Positions 8,990 to 16,918 of a DNA stretch of 64,000 nt are shown piece after piece. The stretch spans positions 2,852,001 to 2,916,000 of the forward strand of contig NZ_PJMQ01000001.1 of assembly GCF_002846335.1 (NCBI RefSeq), in the 5' to 3' direction. This DNA comes from Janthinobacterium sp. 61 (GTDB taxonomy: Bacteria; Pseudomonadota; Gammaproteobacteria; Burkholderiales; Burkholderiaceae_D). Each line of letters opens with the position of its first letter. The stretch's first letter is position 1. Made by a program: the position numbers and the translations under genes. The notes below the pieces were generated by a model. It saw nothing but the letters and a program-made list of their open reading frames with translations, did no database searches and was not told where the DNA came from.

Positions 8990-9460
8990 GTGGCTGATAG
9001 CCAATCCCTCGTTAGCATACCCGACTTTAGCGCCGCCATGACCAGCGGCAAGACCTTTCAGTTGCTGGGCCGTCCAGCCAAGGCCACGGTGCTGTTTTTC
9101 TATCCGAAGGACAATACCCCCGGCTGTACCACTGAAAACATCGCCTTCCGTGACGCCTACCCGCAATTTGTCGCCGCCGGCGTGGAAATCTACGGCATCA
9201 GCCGCGATTCGCTGCGCTCGCACGAAAGCTTCAAAGCCAAGCTGGAACTGCCATTCGAGCTCATTTCCGACCCGGACGAAGCCGTTTGCCTGCTGTTTAA
9301 CGTCATGAAGATGAAACAGATGTATGGCAAGACGGTCCGTGGCGTCGAACGCAGCACGTTTGTGATTGACGCTGAGGGCCGATTGGTGAAAGAATGGAGA
9401 GGCGTGAAGGTCGCAACTCACGTGGAAGAAGTGCTGGAATTCGTGGCGCGTCTGAAGTGA
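8990..9460 (+). CDS. bcp: Peroxiredoxin, Bcp/PrxQ family
   Basis: 156 residues, a thiol peroxidase of the AhpC/TSA superfamily. The peroxidatic Cys46 lies in FYPKDNTPGCTTE. Position 51, where E. coli Bcp has its resolving cysteine (CxxxxC), is isoleucine, so the enzyme may work as a 1-Cys type; the only other cysteine is Cys100. The start is GTG at 8990, set by a good AGGAGAGAA ribosome site. It is separated from arnD by 75 bases. Confidence 0.93.
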   Translation: MADSQSLVSIPDFSAAMTSGKTFQLLGRPAKATVLFFYPKDNTPGCTTENIAFRDAYPQFVAAGVEIYGISRDSLRSHESFKAKLELPFELISDPDEAVCLLFNVMKMKQMYGKTVRGVERSTFVIDAEGRLVKEWRGVKVATHVEEVLEFVARLK

Positions 9461-9760
9461 TCATCTGTTCTGATCGAATGCGCGTTGTCGGCTTCCAGCC
9501 AGCTTAGTTCGAAATTAGCTCAACCGCAGTTCAGTTCACGGTACCTATCGCCATTTTGAGTCAACGAAGCGCCTCCACCCACTCCGCCAGGCGGGCCTGT
9601 AGCCCGCCGATGGCGTCCATGACCGGCCATGTTGCCGGCCTTCCGGCAGTCTCTCGTCCTGTAGTATTGTTGTCCTCCCGCATCCACCCCATGAGAAGTG
9701 CCGCCAGAAGCTGGCTGCCCATGGGCGATTCATTCCAGAAATTTTTTGATTGAGATCCTG
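9461..9760. other. Intergenic region between bcp and phoH, with small hairpins
   Basis: 300 bases with no supported gene. It contains a 7-bp GC hairpin at 9591-9609 (GGCGGGC/GCCCGCC). A minus-strand open stretch ending at 9561 (…LQARLAEWVEALR) has gene-like codon third positions but no recognisable start or homology, and could be a remnant. Promoter and ribosome site for phoH must lie near its right end. Confidence 0.5.
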
Positions 9761-11572
9761 ATGCCACTGCCAAAATTACCGAGCAAGCCAGCCACCATCC
9801 TGGCCACACAAGATTACCCAACCGCAGGCGCAGCGCGCCCGGCCACCAAAACCCCGGCAGCCAAGAAAGTGGCTGCACCTGTTATTGAAGCGGCGATCGC
9901 CGAAGTTGCCAAGCCGGTCCGCAATGCGGCCACGAAGATCAAGCAAGTGGCGGCCCTGATGGTCGCCAAGCCGGCACCAGCACCTGCGCCGGTTGCGGCC
10001 GCACCTGCAATCGTTGCCGCGCCTGCGGCAAAAGCCGCGCCGGCGGCGAAAGGCAAGGTTACGCCGATCAAGTCCGTCAAGCAAGCCGAGCAGCCGCATC
10101 CGGCCAAGCACAAGCCTGTCGAAGTACAGCTCAAGTCGTCCGCCAGCCGCGCCGCCGACCAGCGCGGCATCAGCAAGCTGTTCGTGCTCGACACCAACGT
10201 GCTGATGCACGACCCATCGTCGCTGTTCCGCTTCGAAGAACACGATGTGTACCTGCCGATGATGACCCTGGAAGAGCTGGACAACCACAAAAAGGGCATG
10301 ACGGAAGTGGCGCGCAATGCCCGCCAGGTCTCGCGTACCCTCGATGCCCTGATCAGCAACACGGATGACGACGCCATCGAACACGGTATCCTGCTGTCCA
10401 AGCTGGGCAACAAGGATGCCAAGGGCCGCTTGTTCTTCCAGACGCGTTTGCAAAGCGCGGACTTGCCAGCTGGCTTGCCAGTGGGCAAGGCCGACAACCA
10501 GATCCTCGCCGTCGTGCGTTCGCTGGAATCGGAGCAGGAAGGCCGCCCCGTGGTGCTGGTGTCGAAAGACATCAATATGCGCATCAAGGCGCGCGCCCTG
10601 GGCTTGCCGGCCGAAGATTACTTCAACGACCATGTGCTGGAAGACACGGACTTGCTGTACTCGGGCATCGTGCAGCTGCCGGATGACTTCTGGAACAAGC
10701 ATGGCAAGGACATGGAATCGTGGCAGGAAAGCAAGAACGGCTACAGCTCGACGTTCTACCGCGTGACGGGTCCGTTCATTCCATCGCTGCTGGTCAACCA
10801 GTTCATCTACCTGGAACCGAAAAACGGCGAAACGCCGTTCTACGGCCAGGTGAAACAGATCAACGGCAAGACGGCCGTGCTGCAAACCCTGCGCGACTTC
10901 AGCCACACGAAGAACAATGTGTGGGGCGTGACGGCACGCAACCGCGAGCAGAACTTTGCCCTGAACTTGCTGATGAATCCGGAATGCGACTTCGTCACCC
11001 TGCTTGGCCAGGCCGGTACCGGCAAGACCCTGCTGGCCCTGGCCGCCGGCCTGGCGCAAGTACTGGAAACCAAGCTCTACAACGAAATCATCGTCACCCG
11101 CGTGACGGTGCCCGTCGGCGAAGACATCGGTTTCCTGCCAGGCACGGAAGAAGAAAAGATGTCGCCATGGATGGGCGCCTTCGACGACAACCTGGAAGTG
11201 CTGAACAAGTCCGACTCGGATGGCGGCGAATGGGGCCGTGCGGCAACGCAAGACCTGATCCGCTCGCGCATCAAGATCAAGTCGCTCAACTTCATGCGCG
11301 GCCGCACTTTCGTCAACAAATTCCTGATCATCGATGAAGCACAGAACTTGACGCCGAAACAGGTCAAGACCCTGGTCACGCGCGCCGGTCCCGGCACGAA
11401 GATCCTGTGCCTGGGCAACATCGCCCAGATCGACACGCCGTACCTGACGGAAGGCTCCAGCGGCCTGACCTACGTGGTCGACCGCTTCAAGGGCTGGACC
11501 CACAGCGGCCACGTCACCCTGGCCCGCGGCGAGCGTTCGCGCCTGGCGGACCACGCCAGCGAAGTGCTGTAA
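9761..11572 (+). CDS. PIN-PhoH fusion ATPase (PhoH2-like RNase/helicase)
   Basis: About 603 residues. An Ala/Pro/Lys-rich N-terminal tail (1-125) is followed by a PIN nuclease domain (about 135-290; LFVLDTNVLMHD and EELDNHKKG carry metal-binding acids). A C-terminal PhoH P-loop ATPase (about 365-603) has GQAGTGKTLLALA (Walker A) and FLIIDEAQNL (Walker B). This architecture is that of PhoH2/YlaK-type RNA-processing proteins. I chose ATG 9761 (MPLPKLPSKP); an upstream in-frame ATG at 9698 exists but adds residues unlike the family. A strong terminator follows. Confidence 0.9.
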   Translation: MPLPKLPSKPATILATQDYPTAGAARPATKTPAAKKVAAPVIEAAIAEVAKPVRNAATKIKQVAALMVAKPAPAPAPVAAAPAIVAAPAAKAAPAAKGKVTPIKSVKQAEQPHPAKHKPVEVQLKSSASRAADQRGISKLFVLDTNVLMHDPSSLFRFEEHDVYLPMMTLEELDNHKKGMTEVARNARQVSRTLDALISNTDDDAIEHGILLSKLGNKDAKGRLFFQTRLQSADLPAGLPVGKADNQILAVVRSLESEQEGRPVVLVSKDINMRIKARALGLPAEDYFNDHVLEDTDLLYSGIVQLPDDFWNKHGKDMESWQESKNGYSSTFYRVTGPFIPSLLVNQFIYLEPKNGETPFYGQVKQINGKTAVLQTLRDFSHTKNNVWGVTARNREQNFALNLLMNPECDFVTLLGQAGTGKTLLALAAGLAQVLETKLYNEIIVTRVTVPVGEDIGFLPGTEEEKMSPWMGAFDDNLEVLNKSDSDGGEWGRAATQDLIRSRIKIKSLNFMRGRTFVNKFLIIDEAQNLTPKQVKTLVTRAGPGTKILCLGNIAQIDTPYLTEGSSGLTYVVDRFKGWTHSGHVTLARGERSRLADHASEVL

Positions 11573-11608
11573 GTTATAGCGGGCGGCGCAAGCTGCCCCA
11601 GTCATTCA

Positions 11609-11644
11609 AAGCCCCGGCTGCAGCGATGCAGGCGGGGCTTTTTT
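11609..11644 (+). terminator. Rho-independent terminator after phoH
   Basis: AGCCCCG-g-CTGCA pairs with TGCAG-g-CGGGGCT around a GCGA tetraloop, followed by six T. It lies about 35 bases after the phoH stop. Confidence 0.9.
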
Positions 11645-11711
11645 CATGTGCGCGACTTTTCCCTGCGACATGTTCTAATACCGCTCTCTTTCTTCCTGGA
11701 CACCTAACCCG

Positions 11712-12386
11712 ATGCATCCCGCCTTCCAACTGCTGCTTTGCCTTATCCTTTTCATGCTCATCCACATTTCCGTCATGGCCGTGTGCGCTCGCGCATGTGG
11801 CATCACCGTGCGCAGCATCAGCTACGGCGTGGGGCCCACCTTGCTGAGCTGGCGGAAAGTCCACATCAAGCTGCTGCCGCTGGCCGGCAATGTGGCCTTG
11901 AAGGATACGCGCGAGGAAACCTTGTATGACGACGACCCTTGTCTCGATGCCTACAACTTCCAGCCGCTGTGGAAGCAGGTGCTGCTGCCATTGAGCGGCG
12001 TGGGTGTGCTGCTGGCCGTGGCGTTCGGGATACTGGGCGCACCGGGCTGGGAGCATTTTGTCGCGGCCTTCGGGCAAATCTTCCACGGTGCGCTGGCGCC
12101 GTTGTCGACGGCGCAGGAATTGCTGGGTGAAGGGGAAACGTTTGCCCGTACGCACAGCTTTGCGCTGGTATTCGCTCTGTTCTCATTGAAACTGTGCGCG
12201 TTCAACCTGCTGCCGTTCGCTGGCTTGAACGGCGGACAGGCGCTGCTGGCCATCGCACGCGGCGGACGACCGTTTGTCGCATGGGAAGAAGCGCTGACGA
12301 AGTGGGTGCTGTTGCCGGGGCTGGCGATCTTGCTGGCGTGGGTAGTGGCGTTCGGCTGGTATGGCTGGAAAGCAATGGGGGCATAA
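11712..12386 (+). CDS. M50 (site-2 protease)-like membrane protein lacking the catalytic motifs
   Basis: 224 residues with three or four hydrophobic segments. The N-terminus aligns by eye with RseP-type M50 proteases (ACGITVRSISYGVGP against the RCGVxVxxFSIGFG region), but the zinc motif HExxH reads H18-I-S-V-M22. The C-terminal LDG motif appears as NLLPFAGLNGG (165-175), with Asn173 in place of the metal-binding Asp. No PDZ domain is present. It should be inner-membrane and proteolytically inactive; a role in binding or regulation is inference. It stands alone between phoH and a convergent hydrolase gene. Confidence 0.75.
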   Translation: MHPAFQLLLCLILFMLIHISVMAVCARACGITVRSISYGVGPTLLSWRKVHIKLLPLAGNVALKDTREETLYDDDPCLDAYNFQPLWKQVLLPLSGVGVLLAVAFGILGAPGWEHFVAAFGQIFHGALAPLSTAQELLGEGETFARTHSFALVFALFSLKLCAFNLLPFAGLNGGQALLAIARGGRPFVAWEEALTKWVLLPGLAILLAWVVAFGWYGWKAMGA

Positions 12387-12405
12387 CTGCCACCGCTAAA
12401 CCCAT

Positions 12406-12436
12406 GCCTGCCGTCAGCGTACGCTGGCCGGCAGGC
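12406..12436. terminator. Hairpin between convergent genes
   Basis: GCCTGCCG pairs with CGGCAGGC, and an inner CAGCG/CGCTG stem has a 2-base loop. It lies between the ends of the M50-like gene and the convergent serine hydrolase. There is no strong T-run, so it is at best a modest bidirectional terminator. Confidence 0.5.
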
Positions 12437-12453
12437 TGGACAGAAAAATACGC

Positions 12454-14136
12454 TTAGTTCACCCGCTTGGCCGGCATATCCTGCCCTTCCTGGCGCAGCA
12501 CCAGTTGCTCGGTCTTGCCATTGGTATCCTTGCTGAAACGCACTTCCGCATCGACTTCATTCGAAAAGAAAGCCGTCTCGCTCATGGGCAGCATGGCAAG
12601 CTTGCGGAAACCTGTCACCTGGGCAAAGAACTTGTCGCCTTCACGCGTCACTTCCAGATACACCTCGGGCGCCAGCGCGTAGCGGCCAACGTAGCCATCG
12701 AATTGCGCGTGCGACATGGCGACCACGGCGCGGGCCGGCTTGACGGCGCTGGCCCGTTCATGCACGGACTTCGACTCGCCGCCATCGTTGAGGATCAGCT
12801 GTGCTTCTCCTTTCGGCCCCCGTTCGAACTCGGCAGTGGTGAGGGTGTTCTCAATCAAAAAACCATTGGGCGAATAGGCCAGCAGGCGCTGCGCCGGGCG
12901 ACCAGTACTCTGCAGCAGCAGATTGCCCTCGAAGTTGCGGATCGTGTAGCCAGCCTTGTCATTGATGGCATACACGCCCGCATACGCATCGAGGATGGCG
13001 GGCTTGAGCGTGATGACCTTGATCTCCGGATACGGCCGGCCCACGGCGATGGCGGCCGCCTTGCGCGCTACCACATCGGGATCGACCAGGCCCGTGTCCG
13101 AGTTTTCCAGCACGGCAACATACACTTTTTCTTTCGGCAAGCGCATCGCATACGTGGAAAAACCATTGATGCCACCGCTATGGTGGATGACGGGGGTATT
13201 TTGCCATGTGCCCACCTTCCATCCCAGGCCGGAGCGGGTCGCCTTGCCGTCGTTCAGCTTGGCCGGCGTGAATGCCTGCTGCCAGGTGGCAGCCTTGAGC
13301 AGCTTGCCGTCCGAAATGGCCGCATCCCAGCGGGCCAGGTCGTCCACGGTGGAGACGAGCGCGCCGGCCGAATACGGCTGCGTCATGCTCAGCGGCAAGT
13401 TCGGCACAAACGTCTCGCCCGAACGGATATGCCCGGCTGCGCGCTTGACGGGTTGGCGCTCGTGGCCTTCATAAGCCGTGTCCTTCATGCCCAGCGGCAC
13501 GAAGATCTGCTGTTCCACAAACGTGGCATAGGGCTGGCCCGATGCCTTTTCGATGATGGCGCCCAGCAGGAAATAGCCGGAGCTGCTGTAACTCCACTGC
13601 GTGCCCGGTTCAAAGTCGGGTGGATCGTTCTTGAAAAAATCGATCATCTGCGCCACGCTCAAGTCTTTCGTGCTGTTGGGTACGAATTCTGGCTTCCTCG
13701 TGTAGTCATGGATGCCGGACGTGTGCGCGAGCAGCTGCTCGATCGTGATTTTCTTGCCATGCGTCGGGTAATCGGGGAGGAATTTCGTGATGTCATCGGT
13801 GATAGCCAGCTTGCCCTGGTCGGCCAGCAGCAGAATGGCGACGGCCGTGAACTGCTTGGAAATGGAACCCAGGCGCAGCGACATGTCGGGCGTCAGCGGC
13901 TGGCCATCCTGCACGCTGGCCAGGCCATACGCCTTGCGCAGCAAGGGTTGGCCATCCTTGATAACGATGACGACGGCGCCCGGTTCGCCGGACTTGTAAT
14001 ACGGTGCGATGCTGGCATCGATTTGCGCGGCCAATGCTTGCTGCCGCTGGCTCAGTGGAACAGGCTGGTCGGCCCAGGTGTTCGGTGCTTGCAACAGGAT
14101 CAGGGTGGCGAAACAGATGCTGGAAACTTTAAACAT
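12454..14136 (-). CDS. Secreted serine hydrolase, beta-lactamase/AmpC-like fold
   Basis: 560 residues from ATG 14136, which begins a clean signal peptide (about 1-22). The beta-lactamase-family domain (about 30-370) shows SxxK as S91-I-S-K94 in RLGSISKQF, YSSSGY where many relatives have YSN, and HHSGGINGF as the third motif. The C-terminal 190 residues form a beta-rich extension, as in Pab87/EstB-type peptidases and esterases. The substrate is unknown (peptidase, esterase or D-amino acid hydrolase are possible); it is unlikely to be a true antibiotic beta-lactamase. An upstream TTG (14166) is an alternative start. Confidence 0.85.
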   Translation of the reverse strand: MFKVSSICFATLILLQAPNTWADQPVPLSQRQQALAAQIDASIAPYYKSGEPGAVVIVIKDGQPLLRKAYGLASVQDGQPLTPDMSLRLGSISKQFTAVAILLLADQGKLAITDDITKFLPDYPTHGKKITIEQLLAHTSGIHDYTRKPEFVPNSTKDLSVAQMIDFFKNDPPDFEPGTQWSYSSSGYFLLGAIIEKASGQPYATFVEQQIFVPLGMKDTAYEGHERQPVKRAAGHIRSGETFVPNLPLSMTQPYSAGALVSTVDDLARWDAAISDGKLLKAATWQQAFTPAKLNDGKATRSGLGWKVGTWQNTPVIHHSGGINGFSTYAMRLPKEKVYVAVLENSDTGLVDPDVVARKAAAIAVGRPYPEIKVITLKPAILDAYAGVYAINDKAGYTIRNFEGNLLLQSTGRPAQRLLAYSPNGFLIENTLTTAEFERGPKGEAQLILNDGGESKSVHERASAVKPARAVVAMSHAQFDGYVGRYALAPEVYLEVTREGDKFFAQVTGFRKLAMLPMSETAFFSNEVDAEVRFSKDTNGKTEQLVLRQEGQDMPAKRVN

Positions 14137-14665
14137 GGAGACCGCTTTCAAAAGAAGGAGGAACAAGCATGGCCAGGCCCCTGGCGACGGCTATCGGGCG
14201 GACGCGTTTGCCTTAGAAAATATTTCCAATTAGGTCACTTAGCCTAGCAGACACGTCAGGAGAGAATCTCTCCTTTTGTCACAATGGGAATTTCATGGCT
14301 GCTTGACACCATGATTTTCTGCACACCTGTCGTAGGCTCGAAGCAATGCAGAAAGGCAAGCGGCCAAGGAGCTTGCATTTTTTCATTCGACACCCGCGGC
14401 AAGCACCTGGCCATGTGGGCAATCCGTCGCTGCCAGCGTCACGCATAGCCCAGAAATGTGTTCGCCGTGCCTGGCACGTGCGCCCGGGACTGCTGCCACT
14501 GCGGCGGCGCCGAAGTGGACACTGTGCCGAACTGCAGTTGGCCGGGCCACAAGCAGCATACGCGCTGGTTGCGTAACAGCGATATAAACAGCGCGACATT
14601 GAAACAGCAACAGGCAATGACATAAGCCGAAGCGCTGAAATTCACACATACACTTACAGATGAAA

Positions 14666-14697
14666 TATTCATTCATGAAATGAATAATGGCCATTAT
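14666..14697. repeat. Two adjacent AT-rich palindromes
   Basis: TATTCATT/AATGAATA with a 5-base loop (14666-14686) is immediately followed by the perfect 14-base palindrome ATAATGGCCATTAT (14684-14697). The second resembles half of a Fur-type site (ATAAT…ATTAT) but is not a full 19-mer match. It sits just upstream of the promoter-like sequence at 14707. Confidence 0.5.
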
Positions 14698-14706
14698 CAT
14701 TTTGAA

Positions 14707-14736
14707 TTGGCCGGGAGCGCAACGGCGGCCTATACT
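14707..14736 (+). promoter_or_regulatory. Candidate sigma-70 promoter (TTGGCC-18-TATACT)
   Basis: TTGGCC at 14707-14712 and TATACT at 14731-14736 are 18 bases apart. The expected start of transcription is near 14743, only about 60 bases before a terminator and 150 bases before the bestrophin gene. Read by eye only. Confidence 0.4.
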
Positions 14737-14742
14737 CAAGCC

Positions 14743-14803
14743 GTCTCCCCTACATTGTTTCCCATGCTCACCCTGCTCAGCCCGCATACATCGCGGGCTT
14801 TTT
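14743..14803 (+). ncRNA. Possible short RNA or leader attenuator upstream of the bestrophin gene
   Basis: The interval between the candidate promoter and the terminator at 14779-14803 would give a transcript of about 60 bases with no ribosome site. It could be a small RNA or a leader whose terminator limits read-through into the downstream gene. There is no match to a known RNA family that I recognise; this is inference from signals only. Confidence 0.25.
14779..14803 (+). terminator. Rho-independent terminator in the bestrophin upstream region
   Basis: AGCCCGC pairs with GCGGGCT around a 7-base loop and is followed by TTTTT. No annotated gene ends on this strand within the preceding 600 bases, which makes its position notable. 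Confidence 0.75.
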
Positions 14804-14894
14804 GTTCCCGGCATTTGCCACGCTGTCTTTCCTCCCTTATCGATCACCGGGCGCGCCTTTCCACGCAGGCCCAGCCACGAACAGGGAGCACGGC

Positions 14895-15836
14895 ATGATC
14901 GTGCGCGAGCGTCCATCGGCGCTGCGCTTGTTTCTGGTGGTGCGCGGCTCTGTCCTGCCCCGCATCCGCACTACCCTCATCGTCAACACCCTGATTGCCA
15001 CCATTGTCACCTGGTGCCACGGTACCCTGTTCGATCACAAGGTCATCCTCACCACCATCCCGTTTACCCTGATCGGCTTGCCGCTGGCCATCTTCCTTGG
15101 CTTTCGCAATACGGCCGCCTACGACCGTTACTGGGAAGCACGCAAGCTATGGGGCGAACTGGTATTGCGCAGCCGTAATTTCTCGCGCCAGTGCCAGACC
15201 ATGATACGCAGCGATACGCCAGCCCACGCCAGGCTGGGTCTCCAAGATGTGCGCGTGCGCATGATTTACCGCACCATCGCCTTTTGCCACGCCCTGCGCC
15301 ACCAGCTGCGCGACACGCGTGGACCGGCCGACTTGCAGCCGCTGCTGCATCCAGCAGAATGGGAGGCGGCCTGCAAGGCGGCGAACCCGTCCGACTACCT
15401 GATGTTGCAGATGGGCCACGACCTTGCCGACTGCATCCGGCAGGGGCGTATCGACACCATCCTCGCCACGCAGATCGATAACACGGTCTCGGCCATGGTA
15501 GCGGCGGGCGCCTCGTGCGAACGCATCCGCAGCACGCCGATTCCCTTCTCGTATTCGCTGCTGCTGCACCGCACGGCTTATCTGTACTGTTTCCTGCTGC
15601 CCTTCGGCCTGGTCGACTCGCTGGGCTTCATGACGCCCTTCGTCGTCGCCATCGTCGCCTATACCTTCTTTGGCCTCGATGCCCTGGGCGACGAGATCGA
15701 GGAACCGTTCGGCGAAGATGCCAACGACCTGCCCCTGTCGGCCATGTGCCGCGCCATCGAAATCAGCTTGCGCGAATCCGTGCAGGATGAGAATGTGCCG
15801 CCGCCCATGCAAGCTGTCGACTTCATGCTGAATTGA
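14895..15836 (+). CDS. Bestrophin-like anion channel (UPF0187/YneE family)
   Basis: 313 residues from ATG 14895, preceded by AGGGAGCACGGC. The family hallmarks are the early hydrophobic segment after RIRTTLIVNTLIATIVTW, the pore-region FLGFRNTAAYDRYWEARKLWGEL, and the later FGLVDSLGFMTPFVVAIVAYTFFGLDALGDEIEEPFG with its acidic cluster. Bacterial bestrophin homologues form pentameric channels in the inner membrane; ion selectivity varies between species. An in-frame upstream ATG (14802) would start inside the terminator and is rejected. Confidence 0.9.
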   Translation: MIVRERPSALRLFLVVRGSVLPRIRTTLIVNTLIATIVTWCHGTLFDHKVILTTIPFTLIGLPLAIFLGFRNTAAYDRYWEARKLWGELVLRSRNFSRQCQTMIRSDTPAHARLGLQDVRVRMIYRTIAFCHALRHQLRDTRGPADLQPLLHPAEWEAACKAANPSDYLMLQMGHDLADCIRQGRIDTILATQIDNTVSAMVAAGASCERIRSTPIPFSYSLLLHRTAYLYCFLLPFGLVDSLGFMTPFVVAIVAYTFFGLDALGDEIEEPFGEDANDLPLSAMCRAIEISLRESVQDENVPPPMQAVDFMLN

Positions 15837-15856
15837 TCCACACGCCAGCTTTCCCC

Positions 15857-15887
15857 TTGACCTTACCATCGGGGGAAGGCTTACAGT
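15857..15887 (+). promoter_or_regulatory. CueR-type promoter of copZ
   Basis: -35 TTGACC (15857-15862) and -10 TACAGT (15882-15887) are separated by 19 bases, the overlong spacer typical of MerR-family activation. The spacer region carries the dyad CCTTACC-atcg-GGGGAAGG, close to the CueR consensus. The regulator gene cueR lies about 1.4 kb away. Confidence 0.8.
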
Positions 15888-15919
15888 GGGTGCACTTAAT
15901 CATTCAAGGAGTGCTTGCC

Positions 15920-16120
15920 ATGTATCAGTTACAAGTTGAAAACATGAGCTGCGGCCATTGCGTCGGCTCGGTCACGAAAGCGGTGCAAGGCATCGATCCC
16001 GCCGCACAGGTGCAGATCGACCTGGCCAGCAAGCGCGTGACGGTGGAATCGCCTGCCGAACTGGGCGCCATCAGCGCCGCCATCGTGGAGGCGGGCTACC
16101 CCGTCACCAGCGCGCAGTAA
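15920..16120 (+). CDS. copZ: Copper chaperone, CopZ-like HMA protein
   Basis: 66 residues forming a single heavy-metal-associated domain with the Cu(I)-binding motif MSCGHC (Cys11, Cys14) and a typical beta-alpha-beta-beta-alpha-beta pattern. It is expected to carry Cu(I) in the cytosol to CopA. I used ATG 15920, behind AAGGAGTGCTTGCC; a longer upstream reading frame would start before the CueR promoter and is not credible. A CueR-type promoter precedes it, and a bidirectional terminator separates it from the convergent gst gene. Confidence 0.92.
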   Translation: MYQLQVENMSCGHCVGSVTKAVQGIDPAAQVQIDLASKRVTVESPAELGAISAAIVEAGYPVTSAQ

Positions 16121-16133
16121 CAGCAGTGTCAGC

Positions 16134-16169
16134 AACAAGACAGCCGGCCTTCGCGCCGGCTGTCTTGTT
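16134..16169. terminator. Bidirectional terminator between copZ and gst
   Basis: AACAAGACAGCCGGC pairs perfectly over 15 bp with GCCGGCTGTCTTGTT around a CTTCGC loop, with TTT on the plus side. It serves copZ on the plus strand and could serve gst on the minus strand, whose stop codon it touches. Confidence 0.8.
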
Positions 16170-16897
16170 TACCCGTCCAGTTCCGGGTAGTGACGGAAGA
16201 TGCCTTCCTCATTGAATGCAATTCTGCGCTTCGACTTAAGGTAGCGGGCAATGTTCGGCCGCGCCGCCACGGCGTCGTGCAGCGCGAAGAGTGCGGCGTA
16301 CCGGGGTGCCAGGCGCTCCATGGCTTGCGGAAACGCATAGCGCAGGCCAGCCAGCATCTGGAACAGCGACAGGTCGCCATAGCTGAGCCTTGCGCCCACC
16401 AGATAATGGCCACGGCTGCGATTGTTCAGCAAGACCTGGGTGAAATAATCGAGGAATTTGGGCAAACGCGTGGCGCGGAAATCGGTACTGCGCTGCAGGG
16501 CAGCCTGTTTCTGCTCGTCATAATACTGATTCATCGATAGCGGATGGTGCGTGTCGTGCACTTCTGTCAGCCAGTCGGCCATTGTCAGTTGCAACTGGTT
16601 CAGCCACAGGCGACCACTTTCCGCGCGCGGCGCCAGGCCCAGGCGCCGGCCCAGGTACAGCAGAATATTCGTGGTCTGGCCGATCAGCAAGTCGCCATCG
16701 CGCAGCACGGGCGGCGCGTAGGCGGCATGTGGCGTACTGTCGCCATCGAGGCAGGCCAGCATGGCCGCCATGCCCTGCCCCTTGCGCTCGGGCAAGCGGG
16801 CGATGTCGCGGTAGTCGGCACCCGCCTCTTCCAGGGCCAATCGGATAAATTCGCCGCGCCCCTGGATCGTCGGCCAGTAATACAGTTCATACGCCAT
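16169..16897 (-). CDS. Glutathione S-transferase family protein
   Basis: 242 residues with an N-terminal thioredoxin-like domain (YELYYWPTIQGRGEFIRLALEEAG, resembling sigma/mu-like GSTs with the catalytic Tyr region) and an all-helical C-terminal domain including LSYGDLSLFQML. It should be a cytosolic glutathione-dependent enzyme; the substrate is unknown. ATG 16897 follows GGAGGTGCGT. It is the third gene of a copA-cueR-gst run on the minus strand, 21 bases after cueR, which suggests copper-induced expression and a link between copper stress and thiol metabolism. Confidence 0.85.
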   Translation of the reverse strand: MAYELYYWPTIQGRGEFIRLALEEAGADYRDIARLPERKGQGMAAMLACLDGDSTPHAAYAPPVLRDGDLLIGQTTNILLYLGRRLGLAPRAESGRLWLNQLQLTMADWLTEVHDTHHPLSMNQYYDEQKQAALQRSTDFRATRLPKFLDYFTQVLLNNRSRGHYLVGARLSYGDLSLFQMLAGLRYAFPQAMERLAPRYAALFALHDAVAARPNIARYLKSKRRIAFNEEGIFRHYPELDG

Positions 16898-16918
16898 ACG
16901 CACCTCCGTTGATTTACA

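Larger units (their letters stand above)
14137..14894. other. 758-bp intergenic region with AT-rich palindromes and a possible short transcript
   Basis: No supported protein gene. The left part holds the promoter side of the serine hydrolase. The middle has an AT-rich patch with two palindromes (14666-14697). The right part has a promoter-like pair and a terminator that could frame a short RNA (listed separately). Small open frames here lack ribosome sites or recognisable products. Confidence 0.55.

Noticed and set aside
12454..14136. Antibiotic-resistance class C beta-lactamase
   Set aside because: Too long, has a C-terminal beta extension and YSS instead of YSN; more like a peptidase/esterase of the same fold.
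12505..14247. 580-residue plus-strand frame opposite the serine hydrolase
   Set aside because: Antisense shadow; the minus-strand protein has a signal peptide and beta-lactamase-fold motifs, the plus-strand one nothing recognisable.
14279..14623. Minus-strand 114-residue frame in the intergenic region
   Set aside because: No ribosome site, Cys/Arg-rich unlikely composition, no recognisable family.
14802..14894. N-terminal extension of the bestrophin gene to ATG 14802
   Set aside because: It would begin in the T-run of a terminator and adds residues unlike the family; ATG 14895 has a proper ribosome site.
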